A stretch of 64,000 nucleotides of DNA from Kaistella montana (GCF_024436175.1 NZ_JANFQP010000002.1:1-64000), one strand, 5' to 3'. Counted from the first letter of the stretch, positions 8,707-19,862 are shown. Notes: a model not told the origin generated them from the letters alone. Numbers and translations: made by a program.

Positions 8707-9989
8707 AGTATTTTATTAAAAAGAAGTTTTCTAAAAATGAAAGTCATTGTCAAAAAATATAAAAAATAATTCAAACAATAAGCTTGAGTAACTCCAATGA
8801 CACCAAAATAATTAATGAATAAAACAGATAAACCTACAAAAAGTAATGAAAAAATAATCTCCGTAATAATGTATAATTTGGTCATTGATTTAGCCACCAT
8901 AATAAAAGCCAGAATCCAACTCATTATTTTGAAAAAATCCCCAATTAATTGCCAAAGAAAGAAATCAATCATTGGATAAAATTCTTTAGAAAACAAAAAA
9001 GTAATCAGTAAGTCTTTTAATAAAAATATTAGCAATAAACTTCCAGAAATAATAGGAGTTATAATTTTATATACTTTGACGATTTCTCTTTTAAGCAAAT
9101 GTTTTTCTTTTATCTCGGAAAGTCGTGGTAGGTAATATACACTAAAAGAGGTTGTTATAAACATAAGGTATAAAGCAGAAATTCTATTCATCCCTTCCCA
9201 ATACCCTGCAGCATCCATAGAGAAATTCTTGATGATAAATCCTCTAACAATTAGTTGGGAAACTGGTAACGTCGCTGCTGATACTAACGCCATTAGAGAA
9301 TAAGATAAATACTTTTTCACAATATCCTTATTCCAATGTCCCCATAAAATATTGATTTTAAACCATGGCGACCTTCTCAAATAGAATATCGTAAAAAAGA
9401 TGACTACACTTTGATAGCTGACAGTTGCTATCAATGCTCCCTTAATATGGTACATCAACACTAAAGACACAGTGAAAATCAATCCAATAATACTTGTAAT
9501 AATGTTCAATATTACAAATCGCCGAAATTCCTTGAAACCATTTAGAATAGAGAGAAAATAATTATTGAGGGATAGCAGAAACAAACAAACTCCAAAAAAC
9601 ACAAAAATATAGGAGTACTTATTATCAAGTAAAATCCACTTACCAAGATATTGAGAAGTAACTATAAGTAATATGCCCACAAAAAAGGAAAGGTATATTG
9701 TTATTTTTAAACCATTCCTAAGATATTTTTGTAGTTCATCTTCATCGTCTTTATACTCTGAAACATATTTTACAACACCATTATTTATACCTCCTGCTCC
9801 AACTGTAGTGATAATTGCAACAAAATTTTGAAGTTGACCAATGAGAGCAATACCACTAGGACCAATAATAGATGCTACCACCTTTACTGTCACATAACTG
9901 GTTATGAGTTTTACTAAAGTAGAAAGACCTGTAAAAGAAAATACTTTTATCAGGTCACTTGCAATAACCTTTTTTATTTTATTGATCAT
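8703..9989 (-). CDS. wzx: O-antigen/EPS flippase Wzx
   Basis: This 428-residue membrane protein with about twelve hydrophobic segments belongs to the polysaccharide transporter branch of the MOP superfamily. The first span region contains FTGLSTLVKLITSYVTVKVV and then GPSGIALIGQ, a pattern shared with WzxE/O-antigen translocases. It would flip the undecaprenyl-linked repeat unit to the periplasm for polymerisation by the EpsG-like protein. Its start overlaps the stop of the aminotransferase gene by one base. A second, divergent flippase of 492 residues serves locus B (43306-44784). Confidence 0.92.
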   Translation of the reverse strand: MINKIKKVIASDLIKVFSFTGLSTLVKLITSYVTVKVVASIIGPSGIALIGQLQNFVAIITTVGAGGINNGVVKYVSEYKDDEDELQKYLRNGLKITIYLSFFVGILLIVTSQYLGKWILLDNKYSYIFVFFGVCLFLLSLNNYFLSILNGFKEFRRFVILNIITSIIGLIFTVSLVLMYHIKGALIATVSYQSVVIFFTIFYLRRSPWFKINILWGHWNKDIVKKYLSYSLMALVSAATLPVSQLIVRGFIIKNFSMDAAGYWEGMNRISALYLMFITTSFSVYYLPRLSEIKEKHLLKREIVKVYKIITPIISGSLLLIFLLKDLLITFLFSKEFYPMIDFFLWQLIGDFFKIMSWILAFIMVAKSMTKLYIITEIIFSLLFVGLSVLFINYFGVIGVTQAYCLNYFLYFLTMTFIFRKLLFNKIL

Positions 9990-11089
9990 TAAAACTTATT
10001 AATTACCTGGATAATCTCGGTTACCTCATCATCACTCATCACCGGACTTATCGGCAAGCTCAATACTTCTTCATGGATCTTTTCGGAAATAGGGAAAGAT
10101 AAATTGTTCCACTCTTTGTATGCTTCTTGCTTGTGTGGCGGAATCGGGTAATGGATTAAAGTCTGTACTCCGTTTTCTGTCAAGTAATTTTGTAGTTTTT
10201 CACGCTCGGCAGTTCGGACGATAAACACATGCCAAACATGCTCTGCTTCGCTTTCGGGATTTTCTGGAAGAATGATATTCGGGTTTTTGATTTCCTTGAT
10301 ATAGCGTTTTGCGATTTCTCTTCTTCGGTTATTTTCAGCATCAATGTATTTCAATTTAACGCCCAATACCGCTGCTTGAATTTCATCTAATCTCGAATTA
10401 AGTCCTTGATAAATATTGACATATTTTTGGTTGGAACCATAATTCGCCAAAGCCCGAATCGTTTTTGCCAATTCCTCATCATTGGTGGTCACGCCTCCTG
10501 CATCTCCCAAAGCGCCAAGGTTTTTGCCAGGATAGAAACTAAAACCCGCTGCATCTCCTAAATTTCCAGTTTTTACACCGATCCATTCCGCGCCAATGGC
10601 TTGTGCATTGTCTTCAATGATTTTTAAGCCATGCGCTGTTGCAAGGTTTTTTAATGTTTCAGAGAACACCACTCGTCCATACAAATGAACGATTAAAATC
10701 CCTTTGGTTTTGGAGGTAATTTTCTCTTCAATTTTTGAAATATCAATATTATATGTACTGAGGTCAGGTTCTACCAAAACCGGCACCAACCCATTATCTG
10801 AAATCGCAAGGATAGAAGCAATATAGGTATTTGCAGGAACAAGAATTTCATCCCCTTTTTGCATGATGCCCATTTCAATATAACCTCGTAGGATAAGACG
10901 GAGTGCATCCAAACCATTTGCCACCCCAATCGCTTGCTTTGCTCCGATATAATCAGCTAGTTGCTCTTCAAAAGCTTTCACTTCATTTCCCATGAGATAC
11001 CAACCGGAACGGAAAGTCTGCAATAATTTTTCTTCAATTTCCTGCTGGTGTGCAAGATTTATTTTCTGAAGGTCGAGGAATTTAATCAT
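9989..11089 (-). CDS. dTDP-3-keto-6-deoxyhexose 3-aminotransferase (FdtB/QdtB type), locus A copy
   Basis: This 366-residue DegT/DnrJ/EryC1/StrS aminotransferase binds PLP. Lys189 lies in [17 protein letters not shown], and the cofactor-contacting Asp160 is in [12 protein letters not shown]. The [14 protein letters not shown] form is typical of FdtB/QdtB enzymes that aminate dTDP-3-keto-6-deoxyhexose at C3. It follows two FdtA/QdtA cupins and a hexapeptide acetyltransferase, which complete the route from dTDP-4-keto-6-deoxyglucose to a dTDP-3-acetamido-3,6-dideoxyhexose (Fuc3NAc or Qui3NAc). The first enzymes (RmlA, RmlB) are not in the window. A copy at 45373-46473 differs at about 15-20 positions, with the last 14 residues clearly divergent. 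Confidence 0.92.
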   Translation of the reverse strand: MIKFLDLQKINLAHQQEIEEKLLQTFRSGWYLMGNEVKAFEEQLADYIGAKQAIGVANGLDALRLILRGYIEMGIMQKGDEILVPANTYIASILAISDNGLVPVLVEPDLSTYNIDISKIEEKITSKTKGILIVHLYGRVVFSETLKNLATAHGLKIIEDNAQAIGAEWIGVKTGNLGDAAGFSFYPGKNLGALGDAGGVTTNDEELAKTIRALANYGSNQKYVNIYQGLNSRLDEIQAAVLGVKLKYIDAENNRRREIAKRYIKEIKNPNIILPENPESEAEHVWHVFIVRTAEREKLQNYLTENGVQTLIHYPIPPHKQEAYKEWNNLSFPISEKIHEEVLSLPISPVMSDDEVTEIIQVINKF

Positions 11090-11142
11090 TTATTTATCGG
11101 TTGATTAATAATTTACAAAAGTAAGTTTATTTTAGAATGAAA

Positions 11143-11628
11143 TTAAAAATAGGTAATTTTCCCATCATGGGAAATAATCCCTTTTTGTTTTGCAGGATTA
11201 CCAAACCAAACTGTATTGGCGGGAACATCCTTGGTCACTACACTTCCTGCCCCAATTAATGCATTTTCTCCTATTGTATTTCCGGCAACAATGGTTGCAT
11301 TAGCTCCTATGGATGCTCCTTTCTTCACTAAGGTTTTTGCAAAAGCTTCAGGATATTGTTTTGATCGCGGCACTAAATCATTAGTAAAAGTTACATTAGG
11401 TCCTATAAAGACATTGTCTTCCAATGTTACTCCGTCCCAAATTTGTACACCCGGTTTAATGGTAACATTATTGCCAATTTTCACATCGTTTTCTATCAAA
11501 ACATGACAATTGATATTACAATTATCGCCTATTACTGCATCTTTTAAAATCACGCAGAATTGCCAAACGAAAGTGCTTTCGCCAATATTTTCGGTTTGGA
11601 CATCTGCAAGGGAATGTATTTTAGCCAT
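11143..11628 (-). CDS. Left-handed beta-helix N-acetyltransferase (FdtC/QdtC type), locus A copy
   Basis: A 161-residue protein made of hexapeptide repeats, for example [26 protein letters not shown] and [18 protein letters not shown], giving a left-handed beta-helix that forms trimers with acetyl-CoA sites between subunits. The closing motif [16 protein letters not shown] is common in sugar N-acyltransferases. In this setting it should acetylate the 3-amino group made by the neighbouring aminotransferase. Its start overlaps the end of the upstream cupin gene by 8 bases. Its locus B twin (46525-47010) differs at about five residues. Confidence 0.9.
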   Translation of the reverse strand: MAKIHSLADVQTENIGESTFVWQFCVILKDAVIGDNCNINCHVLIENDVKIGNNVTIKPGVQIWDGVTLEDNVFIGPNVTFTNDLVPRSKQYPEAFAKTLVKKGASIGANATIVAGNTIGENALIGAGSVVTKDVPANTVWFGNPAKQKGIISHDGKITYF

Positions 11629-12037
11629 GTCGGAAATTTAAAAAGTCTTCGTAATTTCTAAGATAATCACTTTCGTTATAAGGGTGGGAAGCTAACACCA
11701 AACAAATCGCTCCAGAAGAAAAATTAATTTCTGACGCCCATACTCCGGGTGGTATATGCAATCCCATATTGGGACGATTGAGGAACACTTGTCTTTGATA
11801 GGTACCATCGTCAATACTCACTTCAAAACTACCACTTGCAGCAATTAGAAATTGATGACATTCTTTATGGGCATGCGCGCCTCTGCTCTCACCTCCAGCA
11901 ATATCGTAAAGATAAAATACCCTTTTCACATCAAAAGGAAAAGCAGAATTATTTTCAACTACGGTAAGATTACCTTCTGCAAAATTGATTTTTCCGAGAT
12001 CAATCACTGAACAGTCAAATATTGATTTATTATCCAT
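11621..12037 (-). CDS. FdtA/QdtA-family cupin, dTDP-4-keto-6-deoxyglucose 3,4-ketoisomerase (second of pair), locus A
   Basis: This 138-residue single-cupin protein contains [18 protein letters not shown], with the His pair and Gln-Phe of the ketoisomerase active site, and [16 protein letters not shown], the conserved cupin 2 segment. FdtA and QdtA convert dTDP-4-keto-6-deoxyglucose into 3-keto isomers, differing in C4 configuration. The residues that decide between them cannot be judged by eye. It is the second of two tandem cupins and overlaps both neighbours by 8 bases. The locus B twin at 47003-47419 differs at about five residues. Confidence 0.9.
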   Translation of the reverse strand: MDNKSIFDCSVIDLGKINFAEGNLTVVENNSAFPFDVKRVFYLYDIAGGESRGAHAHKECHQFLIAASGSFEVSIDDGTYQRQVFLNRPNMGLHIPPGVWASEINFSSGAICLVLASHPYNESDYLRNYEDFLNFRHG

Positions 12038-12434
12038 TTTTCAATAATTTAAATTCTTCAAAATCTCTGATATAATCTTGCTCGTCAAAATGCTTGTCAG
12101 AAACGATTAGCGCTAAAGCATTGGTGGAAAAATTTTCCATTCTTCTCCAATACATTTTAGGAATAAAAACTCCGTAATAAGAACGATTCAACGAAAACTT
12201 AATTTCTTCGTTGCCATCATGAAGCACCACATCAAAGCTTCCAGAAAGGGCAACAATAAATTCCTGCTGCTCTTTAAAGGCATGGCTTCCACGTATTTCC
12301 CCACCCGGAACATCATAGATCCAATAGGTACGTGCGATTTCAAAAGGAAGCTGTCTTGGACTTTCAAAAAAAGAGAGATTCCCGCGGGGATCTACTATTT
12401 TGGGGAGTTGTAGGAGTTGAGGCTTTGTAAACAT
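12030..12434 (-). CDS. FdtA/QdtA-family cupin (first of pair), locus A
   Basis: This 134-residue cupin carries RGSHAFKEQQEFIVALSG and LNRSYYGVFIPKMYWRRMEN. The second histidine seen in its neighbour (HAHKECHQF) is replaced by Phe here (HAFKEQQEF), so its chemistry may differ. In the family it could be the partner ketoisomerase or a related but altered cupin. It is the first gene after a 246-base gap that has a promoter-like box, so it may open a transcript that covers the rest of locus A. The locus B counterpart (47409-47813) is about 86% identical, less than the other three cassette proteins. Confidence 0.85.
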   Translation of the reverse strand: MFTKPQLLQLPKIVDPRGNLSFFESPRQLPFEIARTYWIYDVPGGEIRGSHAFKEQQEFIVALSGSFDVVLHDGNEEIKFSLNRSYYGVFIPKMYWRRMENFSTNALALIVSDKHFDEQDYIRDFEEFKLLKNG

Positions 12435-12520
12435 TATAGTTGGTTAAATTATGCTTATTGTTTTAGACTAATATTTCATTAATCAGAATAAGTTACATTT
12501 TAAAAAGCATTCAGACTAAA

Positions 12521-12528
12521 CAAAAATA
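12521..12528 (-). promoter_or_regulatory. Possible -7 box before the locus A sugar cassette
   Basis: On the minus strand this reads TATTTTTG, matching the Bacteroidetes TAnnTTTG -7 consensus, about 90 bases before the first cupin start. No TTG/TTTG was seen at the expected distance upstream, so support is partial. The 246-base gap between this gene and the Wzc gene makes an internal promoter plausible. Confidence 0.3.
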
Positions 12529-12680
12529 ACAATTCAGATATATTTCATTATATTCTACTAATAATTAAAAAAAGAAGGAACTTGGCTTAGCTATTAAATC
12601 CTAAAGTTAACACAATTGGGTTTGTATGATAAAAACATCTATTAGTTTACAAAGTCATTTGCAATTCAAAATATATCTTA

Positions 12681-15047
12681 CTATAATTTTTCTTTTAACT
12701 TTTGCCAAAAAGATAGATCTTGAGCGTTATAACCATAACCATATTTATTCCCATATCCAAAATAATCTTTCCTTACATCATTCAGTACAAATCCCACATT
12801 TTTAATCTTATTGCCAGTAATCTGCTTATTCGCAAATTCAATCAATTCTTTTTCAGTGTGACCAGAACGAACCACATACAAGGTAGCATCAGCTAATTCG
12901 GCAAATAGGAACGTATCCGTCACTAGCAACAATGGTGCTGTATCTACAATAACATAATCATACAATGGTTTCACTTCTTCTAGTAACTGCTCATATCGAC
13001 CACTGGACAATAGCTCTGTCGGATTCGGAGGAATACTTCCTGAATATATTACGTCGCATTGCGGATTAAAACTGGATACATGGACAATATCCTGTAGTGA
13101 TGTTTCCGGATCATGCAAATATTCAGTTAATCCTGCTAAACCTCTTCTAGAAGGATTATAACGTTGAAGTTGTGGATTCCTTATATCAGAACCTATGATC
13201 AGCACCTTGTTTCTACCATTCGCCAAAGTAAGTGCTAAATTAACAGAAACAAACGTTTTACCTTCCCCTTTCACAGATGAAGACACAAATACAGTCTTCC
13301 CCTTTTCTTTTTTAGGAAGCATAAAATTCATGTTGGTAATAATAATCCGGAACGCCTCAGCCATCGGTGATAAATCATTCACTTCAACCAACTCACTCTG
13401 TTCCTTTGTTAAACTTGGCAACTCACCCAAAACTGGAGTTTTCGAAAGTTTTTCTAAATCATGTTTAGAGCGGATTTTATTATTAAATAATTCTCGAAGA
13501 TAGATATAGGCAAATGGCAACAATGTCCCTAATAGGAATGCAATACCTACTACAATCATTTTCTTCGGCGAAACTGGCTTTTCCGATGGATATGCGGCAT
13601 CAATTATTCTTGCTTTTGGAGCGGTAATCGCCAATGAAATAGCGGCCTCTTCTCTTTTTTCAAGAAGCATAAGATAAAGATTTTCTTTTATCTGTTGCTG
13701 CCTTTCGATGCTTCTGAAGAGCTTTTCCTGAGACGGAATTTTCGTGATTTTACTGTTAATTACATTTTGTTCTCCTTCAATTTGATTTCTTGATGCCTCC
13801 ATCGCAACTTTACTTTTCACTAAAGCATCAAGAACCGATGACCTCAACACGGCAATCTGCTTGTTCAAATCTGCCACAACCGGGTTCTGTGGTGTAGCAT
13901 TTTCTAGCAAATTATTTCTTTCCAGGATCAGTTGATTATAGGCATTGATGTTGGCAGAAGCTGTAGGATTACTCAATCCAACACTAGAAGGCAAAGTTTG
14001 GTTATTTCCTAGTTTCGAAGTATAGGAAATGAGATCATTGGTCAGTTGAAGTTGGGTTTCTACTTCCATTAGACGTCCGCGCAATGATGCTGAACTACCT
14101 AATGTTAAAGAAGCTTCTGTAGGAATATCCGTAATTTTATTGGCGACTTTAAATTGTTCTTTGCGGCTTTCTACCTCACCCAGTTCATTGGCAATAATAC
14201 CAATTCGCTCATCGATGAATTCTTTGGTTTTTTTGGATTCCGAACTTTTATCCTGGATCGCATCGCCATTGTAAGCATCTACCAATTTATTGATAATCTT
14301 TTTTCCTTTTCCTATATGTTCATAAGGAATAGAAAGTTCCACTACCGTCGCATCTTTGTTCACCAAATCAACTTTGGTCATTTCCTGAAGGCTGTTAACC
14401 GTCGCATCAGTAGGAGAATAATGAATTTCAAGTTCTCCTAACTTTTCTTTTGGCGAAGGAGCATAACCCGGATTCTTACGAATCATGATATTAGCATAAG
14501 GCAAACTGATTGTCTTATTATAGGTCGTAACAATCGTGCTGGAAAGTTCGGGGGAAGATATCTCTAATTTATTGCCGGAAATCTCTAATGTTAAGGGCTC
14601 TTTTATAGCCTCATCATAAGGCTTTTCATTAATAAGCTGAACAAGAACAGGGGCTGACTTTCCATACAGCTCTCTCATTTTCAGTCCTTCTTTACTATGC
14701 AATGTGGTTTGAAGTCCCATCTCATTCACCACATCGTTCATGAGTTTTTTCGACTTCAGTACCTCCAATTCATTCTCAATACTGTTGGTTCCCATACTCC
14801 CAAAACCACCCAGCTCAGAAAGCATTCCCATATCGGCGGAAGGTGCTTTTTTGCTATCTTTGATTAATACCGTTGAAGTAATTTTATAGGCAGGAGTAGT
14901 GGAATTTATGTAAAGTAGCGCTAAGATTAGAAATGCCAAAACCGATAGTACAAACCACCACCATTTGGCAATATAAGGCTTGATGACTTCATTTAAATTA
15001 ATATCTTCACTCGAAGCCGCAACTTCTGGATTTTGTTGTAAACTCAT
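12681..15047 (-). CDS. wzc: Wzc-like tyrosine autokinase and chain-length regulator, locus A
   Basis: This 788-residue inner-membrane protein combines a Wzz domain with a cytoplasmic BY-kinase. The first membrane span (about 33-50) follows an N-terminal tail. A long periplasmic part with helical, coiled-coil-like sequence precedes the second span (about 504-522). Walker A ([10 protein letters not shown], 589-598), Walker A' ([10 protein letters not shown]) and Walker B ([11 protein letters not shown], about 698-708) are all present. The C-terminal tyrosine cluster is [15 protein letters not shown] (about 762-776). With Wza upstream it controls polymer length and export. The locus B paralogue (50235-52577) has the same layout but a clearly different sequence. 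Confidence 0.95.
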   Translation of the reverse strand: MSLQQNPEVAASSEDINLNEVIKPYIAKWWWFVLSVLAFLILALLYINSTTPAYKITSTVLIKDSKKAPSADMGMLSELGGFGSMGTNSIENELEVLKSKKLMNDVVNEMGLQTTLHSKEGLKMRELYGKSAPVLVQLINEKPYDEAIKEPLTLEISGNKLEISSPELSSTIVTTYNKTISLPYANIMIRKNPGYAPSPKEKLGELEIHYSPTDATVNSLQEMTKVDLVNKDATVVELSIPYEHIGKGKKIINKLVDAYNGDAIQDKSSESKKTKEFIDERIGIIANELGEVESRKEQFKVANKITDIPTEASLTLGSSASLRGRLMEVETQLQLTNDLISYTSKLGNNQTLPSSVGLSNPTASANINAYNQLILERNNLLENATPQNPVVADLNKQIAVLRSSVLDALVKSKVAMEASRNQIEGEQNVINSKITKIPSQEKLFRSIERQQQIKENLYLMLLEKREEAAISLAITAPKARIIDAAYPSEKPVSPKKMIVVGIAFLLGTLLPFAYIYLRELFNNKIRSKHDLEKLSKTPVLGELPSLTKEQSELVEVNDLSPMAEAFRIIITNMNFMLPKKEKGKTVFVSSSVKGEGKTFVSVNLALTLANGRNKVLIIGSDIRNPQLQRYNPSRRGLAGLTEYLHDPETSLQDIVHVSSFNPQCDVIYSGSIPPNPTELLSSGRYEQLLEEVKPLYDYVIVDTAPLLLVTDTFLFAELADATLYVVRSGHTEKELIEFANKQITGNKIKNVGFVLNDVRKDYFGYGNKYGYGYNAQDLSFWQKLKEKL

Positions 15048-15062
15048 CTATACGATAAAAAA

Positions 15063-15863
15063 TTAATTCTTAAAAATAGTAATGAAAATACCAGCCAACC
15101 CGATCACCATTCCGGCTACTGCGATATAGATCCCAGTATTCGGATCCTGTCGCGCTAGTTTCTCTTTATTGTAATTTGCCGATACGTAGATCACGTCATT
15201 CTGCTTAAGTTGAAAGTAGGGGGAATTGATGAAATTTGCATCCATAAGATTAATTCTTGTTTTAGTCATTTCTCCATCTACATTTCTTACCAACAGAATA
15301 TCCTCACGTTTTGCATACATTGTCACATCTCCCACGAGTCCTAAAGCATTAAGCAAAGTAGTTTGCCCTTCAGGAATGGTAATTTGCCCCGGACGGTTCA
15401 CCTCGCCAAGCACGGTAACTTTGAAATTTGCAAGACGCATCGTAACGGTCGGATTTTTCACATAGGTAGTAACCCTATCAGTCAGTTCTACTCTAAATGC
15501 TTCTAAGCTTTTATCAGCAGTACTGAGTTTGCCGATAACAGGAAAATCAATATTGCCCTCACTGTCTACCAGATACACTCTTTCGCTATTGGGAGCATTC
15601 GTGGTGGTGGGATTTGGGGAGGTATAATATCCTTGGTTAAATGGCCTTACTACTTCCATATTCTTAGCACTCACAAAAATCACCAGTTGATCTCCTTTCT
15701 GGATTGTATTCAAAGCGGATTTCATCGAAGCCTCCGTAGCCACCTGTTCTACATTTTGCATATAGTTCAGTTCGCTCGCTTGATTGCGGGTTTTGCAGGA
15801 GCTGAGGGTAAGAAATACGAATAAGAGGACAAGGACAACTGTGTTTTTGTTCATGAGTACCAT
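15063..15863 (-). CDS. wza: Wza-like outer-membrane polysaccharide export lipoprotein, locus A
   Basis: This protein of about 266 residues has a lipoprotein signal (VFLTLSSCKT, Cys near residue 23). It carries a Poly_export domain (KGDQLVIFVSAKNMEV), an SLBB-type domain (FKVTVLGEVNRPGQITIPEG) and a C-terminal hydrophobic segment (residues about 242-262) typical of Bacteroidetes Wza proteins. It forms the export channel that works with the Wzc kinase 15 bases downstream. Two in-frame ATGs exist (15863 and 15854), and the second gives a more usual signal peptide. A good TTTG-19-TATATTTG promoter lies just upstream, inside the end of the preceding gene. Confidence 0.94.
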   Translation of the reverse strand: MVLMNKNTVVLVLLFVFLTLSSCKTRNQASELNYMQNVEQVATEASMKSALNTIQKGDQLVIFVSAKNMEVVRPFNQGYYTSPNPTTTNAPNSERVYLVDSEGNIDFPVIGKLSTADKSLEAFRVELTDRVTTYVKNPTVTMRLANFKVTVLGEVNRPGQITIPEGQTTLLNALGLVGDVTMYAKREDILLVRNVDGEMTKTRINLMDANFINSPYFQLKQNDVIYVSANYNKEKLARQDPNTGIYIAVAGMVIGLAGIFITIFKN

Positions 15864-15881
15864 TTAAAATATCAAGGTGTG

Positions 15882-15912
15882 CAAATATACAATTCTAAAT
15901 TACTTATCCAAA
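15882..15912 (-). promoter_or_regulatory. Promoter of locus A wza
   Basis: The minus strand has TTTG (15912-15909), a 19-base spacer and TATATTTG (15889-15882), an exact fit to the Bacteroidetes -33/-7 promoter. Transcription would start near 15875, giving a leader of 12-20 bases. The -33 box lies within the last codons of the dehydratase gene, so wza and wzc can be expressed apart from the genes upstream. The locus B wza gene has the same arrangement with the same -7 box and spacing. Confidence 0.65.
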
Positions 15913-17825
15913 ACTTCATAAATAGAGTTGTTGCTTTTGAATTCCGGCACAATCTCTTTCAAAAGTAGTACCACCTGAATTTTCTCTCTTCTAAGGGCAG
16001 CTTTAATGATTTGGTTGGTGTATTGTTCTATGGCTTTAAATTCCATGTTAGGATCTTTGGAAATCAAGATCTTTTCATTGTGGGTAGCGAGGGTTTTGGC
16101 ATCATCACTCAACAACTCTTCGTAGAGTTTCTCCCCGGGTCTCAAGCCGGTATAGGTAATTTTAATATCCACATTCGGTTCAAATCCGGACAACTTAATC
16201 ATTCTTTTGGCCAAGTCGAGGATTTTCACCGGTTCGCCCATGTCGAATACGAAAATCTCGCCGCCTTTCCCCATGGTACCTGCCTGAAGAACAAGATCAC
16301 AAGCTTCAGGGATGGTCATAAAATACCTTACGATGTCGGGATGAGTAATCGTCACAGGCCCCCCTTTTTCAATTTGTTTTTTGAAGTGCGGAATCACCGA
16401 ACCGTTGGACCCCAATACGTTCCCAAAACGGGTGGTGATGAATTTGGTTTTGTTGTTTTCGGTATTCTGCAAAGCTTGTACAAAAAGTTCTGCAGCACGT
16501 TTCGTCGCCCCCATGACATTGGTAGGTTTCACCGCTTTATCGGTAGATACCATCACAAAACGGTTCACCCCATATTGGCTGGAAAGAGTCGCTAGATTCT
16601 TTGTTCCGAGGATGTTCACCAATACCCCTTCATGAGGGTTTTCCTCAATCAAAGGCACGTGTTTGTACGCAGCAGCATGATAGACCATGGAGAAATTATA
16701 TTTCTGGAACAAAGGTTCAAGTCGGTGTCGGTTAGAAATATCGGCAAGCACGAATTCAAAGTGGATGTCGGGAAACTTGCTTTTCATCTCCATCTCGATT
16801 TCATAAAGCGGCGTTTCTGCCTGATCCAATACCACGATCAATGACGGATTCAAAGTAGCCACTTGTCTTACAATTTCACTCCCGATAGAACCAGCTCCAC
16901 CAGTGATCAACACCGATTTTTCAAAGTGTCGGATCTTTAAATCATCATTCACGATGGTAATCGGTTTACGATTGAGCAAATCCTCAATCTCCAACTTTCG
17001 GATGGACGTTTGCAAATCAGAAGGGTTCTTGAGTTGTTGTACGGAGGGAGCCATAAATACCTGAAGGCCTTTTTCGAGGAATAAGTTCACCCAAGCGTTC
17101 AACTCCTCTTTGGTCATCATTTCTTTCACCAACAGAACCCCATCCAATAAAAGCTCAGCTTTCGTGGAACTCTCAATTTTTTCAACGCTGTAGATCGGTT
17201 TTCCCAATAAATTAGCTCTTTTATAATCTTGCCTTTGGGTCAGAAATCCTACAATATGATAAGGCAGGGTCGGATTTTCAATAATGGTACTGGCCACCGC
17301 CACCGCTTGCTCGTCGATTCCAAGAACAAGGATCCTTTTCCTCAAGGTGCTTCTGCGAAACATTCTGGCCAAGTAGAAGAATTCTTTCACAAAAAGCCTG
17401 AACATAAATAGCAAGATAAAAGAAGCCGCAAAAAATACAAGAAGATACGGCAACCACAACATGATCAGCCATTGCCCGGTCCCTAAGTAATAGATATAAT
17501 TGATCAAACCTACTGTTATCGTTGTACAAAAGGTCATCAACAGCAACTTAAACAGATCGATAAAAGTAGAATGACGGATGATCCCAGAATAGGTATGAAA
17601 TACCACCATGAATACAAGACTGACCCCTAAAATCGTGAGGTACATATATAGGTTATGAAAAAAAACGTGGTGGGTGCTGTGGGTCAGTTTCTCGATCAGA
17701 AAGCAGGAAAAAGCAATTGCCAAAGTGACGATAAGAAGATCAATGATTAAAACAATCCATCGCGGCAAGTACCGCAAATCAGAAAGACTCATCAAATAAT
17801 CTCCGGAGTATATATTTTTTTTCAT
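15900..17825 (-). CDS. Membrane-bound UDP-GlcNAc 4,6-dehydratase (PglF/WbpM/CapD type)
   Basis: This 641-residue protein has about four N-terminal membrane spans (residues 20-150), a first Rossmann-like domain (RILVLGIDEQAVAVA, near 164) and a catalytic SDR domain starting SVLITGGAGSIGSEI (near 304-318). STDKAVKPTNVMGATKRAAE (about 437-456) is the active-site region, with Met-x-x-x-Lys in place of the usual Tyr-x-x-x-Lys as in PglF/WbpM. It converts UDP-GlcNAc to UDP-2-acetamido-2,6-dideoxy-4-hexulose. That product can feed both the aminotransferase upstream and the 4-ketoreductase at 1698-2609. Confidence 0.93.
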   Translation of the reverse strand: MKKNIYSGDYLMSLSDLRYLPRWIVLIIDLLIVTLAIAFSCFLIEKLTHSTHHVFFHNLYMYLTILGVSLVFMVVFHTYSGIIRHSTFIDLFKLLLMTFCTTITVGLINYIYYLGTGQWLIMLWLPYLLVFFAASFILLFMFRLFVKEFFYLARMFRRSTLRKRILVLGIDEQAVAVASTIIENPTLPYHIVGFLTQRQDYKRANLLGKPIYSVEKIESSTKAELLLDGVLLVKEMMTKEELNAWVNLFLEKGLQVFMAPSVQQLKNPSDLQTSIRKLEIEDLLNRKPITIVNDDLKIRHFEKSVLITGGAGSIGSEIVRQVATLNPSLIVVLDQAETPLYEIEMEMKSKFPDIHFEFVLADISNRHRLEPLFQKYNFSMVYHAAAYKHVPLIEENPHEGVLVNILGTKNLATLSSQYGVNRFVMVSTDKAVKPTNVMGATKRAAELFVQALQNTENNKTKFITTRFGNVLGSNGSVIPHFKKQIEKGGPVTITHPDIVRYFMTIPEACDLVLQAGTMGKGGEIFVFDMGEPVKILDLAKRMIKLSGFEPNVDIKITYTGLRPGEKLYEELLSDDAKTLATHNEKILISKDPNMEFKAIEQYTNQIIKAALRREKIQVVLLLKEIVPEFKSNNSIYEVLDK

Positions 17826-17951
17826 ATTGGTTTTTATGCACTTTAAAGTCCTTGAACGTTAACATCAGAAACACAGGACGATACGATTTCATCCTTCATC
17901 ACGGTGTTGTTTACACAATATTACGAACTTTTAAGAGAAAAATCAATACTT

Positions 17952-19091
17952 TTAAGCCAAAGAAAAGATTTTATTAAAAAAGCGTTCTATTCTTTCCCAA
18001 TCCTCAGCAGTAAGATTGGATCCGGAAGGAAGGCAAAGCCCCGTGTTAAAACACTGCTCAGCAAAATTGGCGCCAAAATAAGGTGCTTCTGCAAAAACAG
18101 GTTGAAGGTGCATCGGTTTCCAAATCGGACGGGTTTCAATATTTTCTTCCTGAGCCAAAAGTCGAATCTGATCTGCTGAGAGTTTGCTGTATTCACTCAC
18201 CGTTACCACACTCAACCAATGGTTGGAAAAAAAATCTTCATTGGGCTCCAGGTGAAGGGTAAAATGAGGTTGGTTCGCAAATAATTTTTGGTAACGGGCG
18301 TTGTTGGCTCTTCGCTGAGCCACCCGATCAGCCAAAACCTCCATTTGACCTCTGCCGATGCCTGCACAAATATTGCTCATGCGGTAGTTATAACCAATAT
18401 GGGTGTGTTCATAATGAGGAGCATCGTCTTTCGCTTGGGTAGAGAGGAATACCGCTTGTTTCTTATAGGCAGGATCCTTCAAAACCAACGCTCCCCCACC
18501 GGAAGTCGTGATAATTTTATTCCCATTGAAACTCAATACGGAGAAATCGCCGAAAGTTCCACACTTTTGGTTTTTATAGGTGCTTCCCAATGCTTCCGCG
18601 CTGTCTTCGATGACCGGGATGTCGTATTTTTCGGAAAGCGCCCGTATCTCGTCAACTTGATAAGACATGCCATAGAGGGCAACCGCAATAATGGCTTTGG
18701 GTTTTTTACCTTGTTCAATTCCGTAAAGAATAGCTTCTTCCACCGCATCAGGACATAGGTTCCAAGTTTCTTTTTCACTATCGACAAAGAGCGGTGTAGC
18801 TCCCATATAAGCAATCGGATTCGCAGAAGCAGAAAAGGTGAGCGACTGGCAAATGACATAATCACCAGGCTCTACCCCCAGCATAATCAAAGACAAATGC
18901 AGCGCTGCAGTTCCTGAACTCAGTACCGCAACATGAACCTCTTCATCAAGAAAAGCAGTCAAATCAGCTTCTAACCCATCCACATTCATCCCAGACGGGG
19001 CTACCCAGTTGGCATCAAAAGTTTGCTGAATATAGTGCATTTCTTTACCTCCCATATGAGGAGAAGACAAAGAAATCATAGGCTGTTTCAT
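17952..19091 (-). CDS. PLP-dependent 4-aminotransferase (PglE type)
   Basis: This 379-residue DegT-family enzyme has its PLP lysine at residue 192 in SVLSFNGNKIITTSGGGALV, the form typical of PglE and related sugar 4-aminotransferases. IEDSAEALGSTY near 161 holds the cofactor Asp. It would aminate UDP-4-keto-6-deoxy-GlcNAc, made by the next gene, to UDP-4-amino-4,6-dideoxy-GlcNAc, the second step of bacillosamine synthesis. No PglD acetyltransferase or PglC transferase gene lies nearby. It is the first gene of locus A, 126 bases upstream of the dehydratase gene. Confidence 0.9.
   Translation of the reverse strand: MKQPMISLSSPHMGGKEMHYIQQTFDANWVAPSGMNVDGLEADLTAFLDEEVHVAVLSSGTAALHLSLIMLGVEPGDYVICQSLTFSASANPIAYMGATPLFVDSEKETWNLCPDAVEEAILYGIEQGKKPKAIIAVALYGMSYQVDEIRALSEKYDIPVIEDSAEALGSTYKNQKCGTFGDFSVLSFNGNKIITTSGGGALVLKDPAYKKQAVFLSTQAKDDAPHYEHTHIGYNYRMSNICAGIGRGQMEVLADRVAQRRANNARYQKLFANQPHFTLHLEPNEDFFSNHWLSVVTVSEYSKLSADQIRLLAQEENIETRPIWKPMHLQPVFAEAPYFGANFAEQCFNTGLCLPSGSNLTAEDWERIERFFNKIFSLA

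Positions 19092-19862
<771 letters not shown>

Noticed and set aside
16011..16595. A 194-codon plus-strand frame inside the dehydratase gene
   Set aside because: It is the antisense shadow of a well-supported gene with complete motifs.
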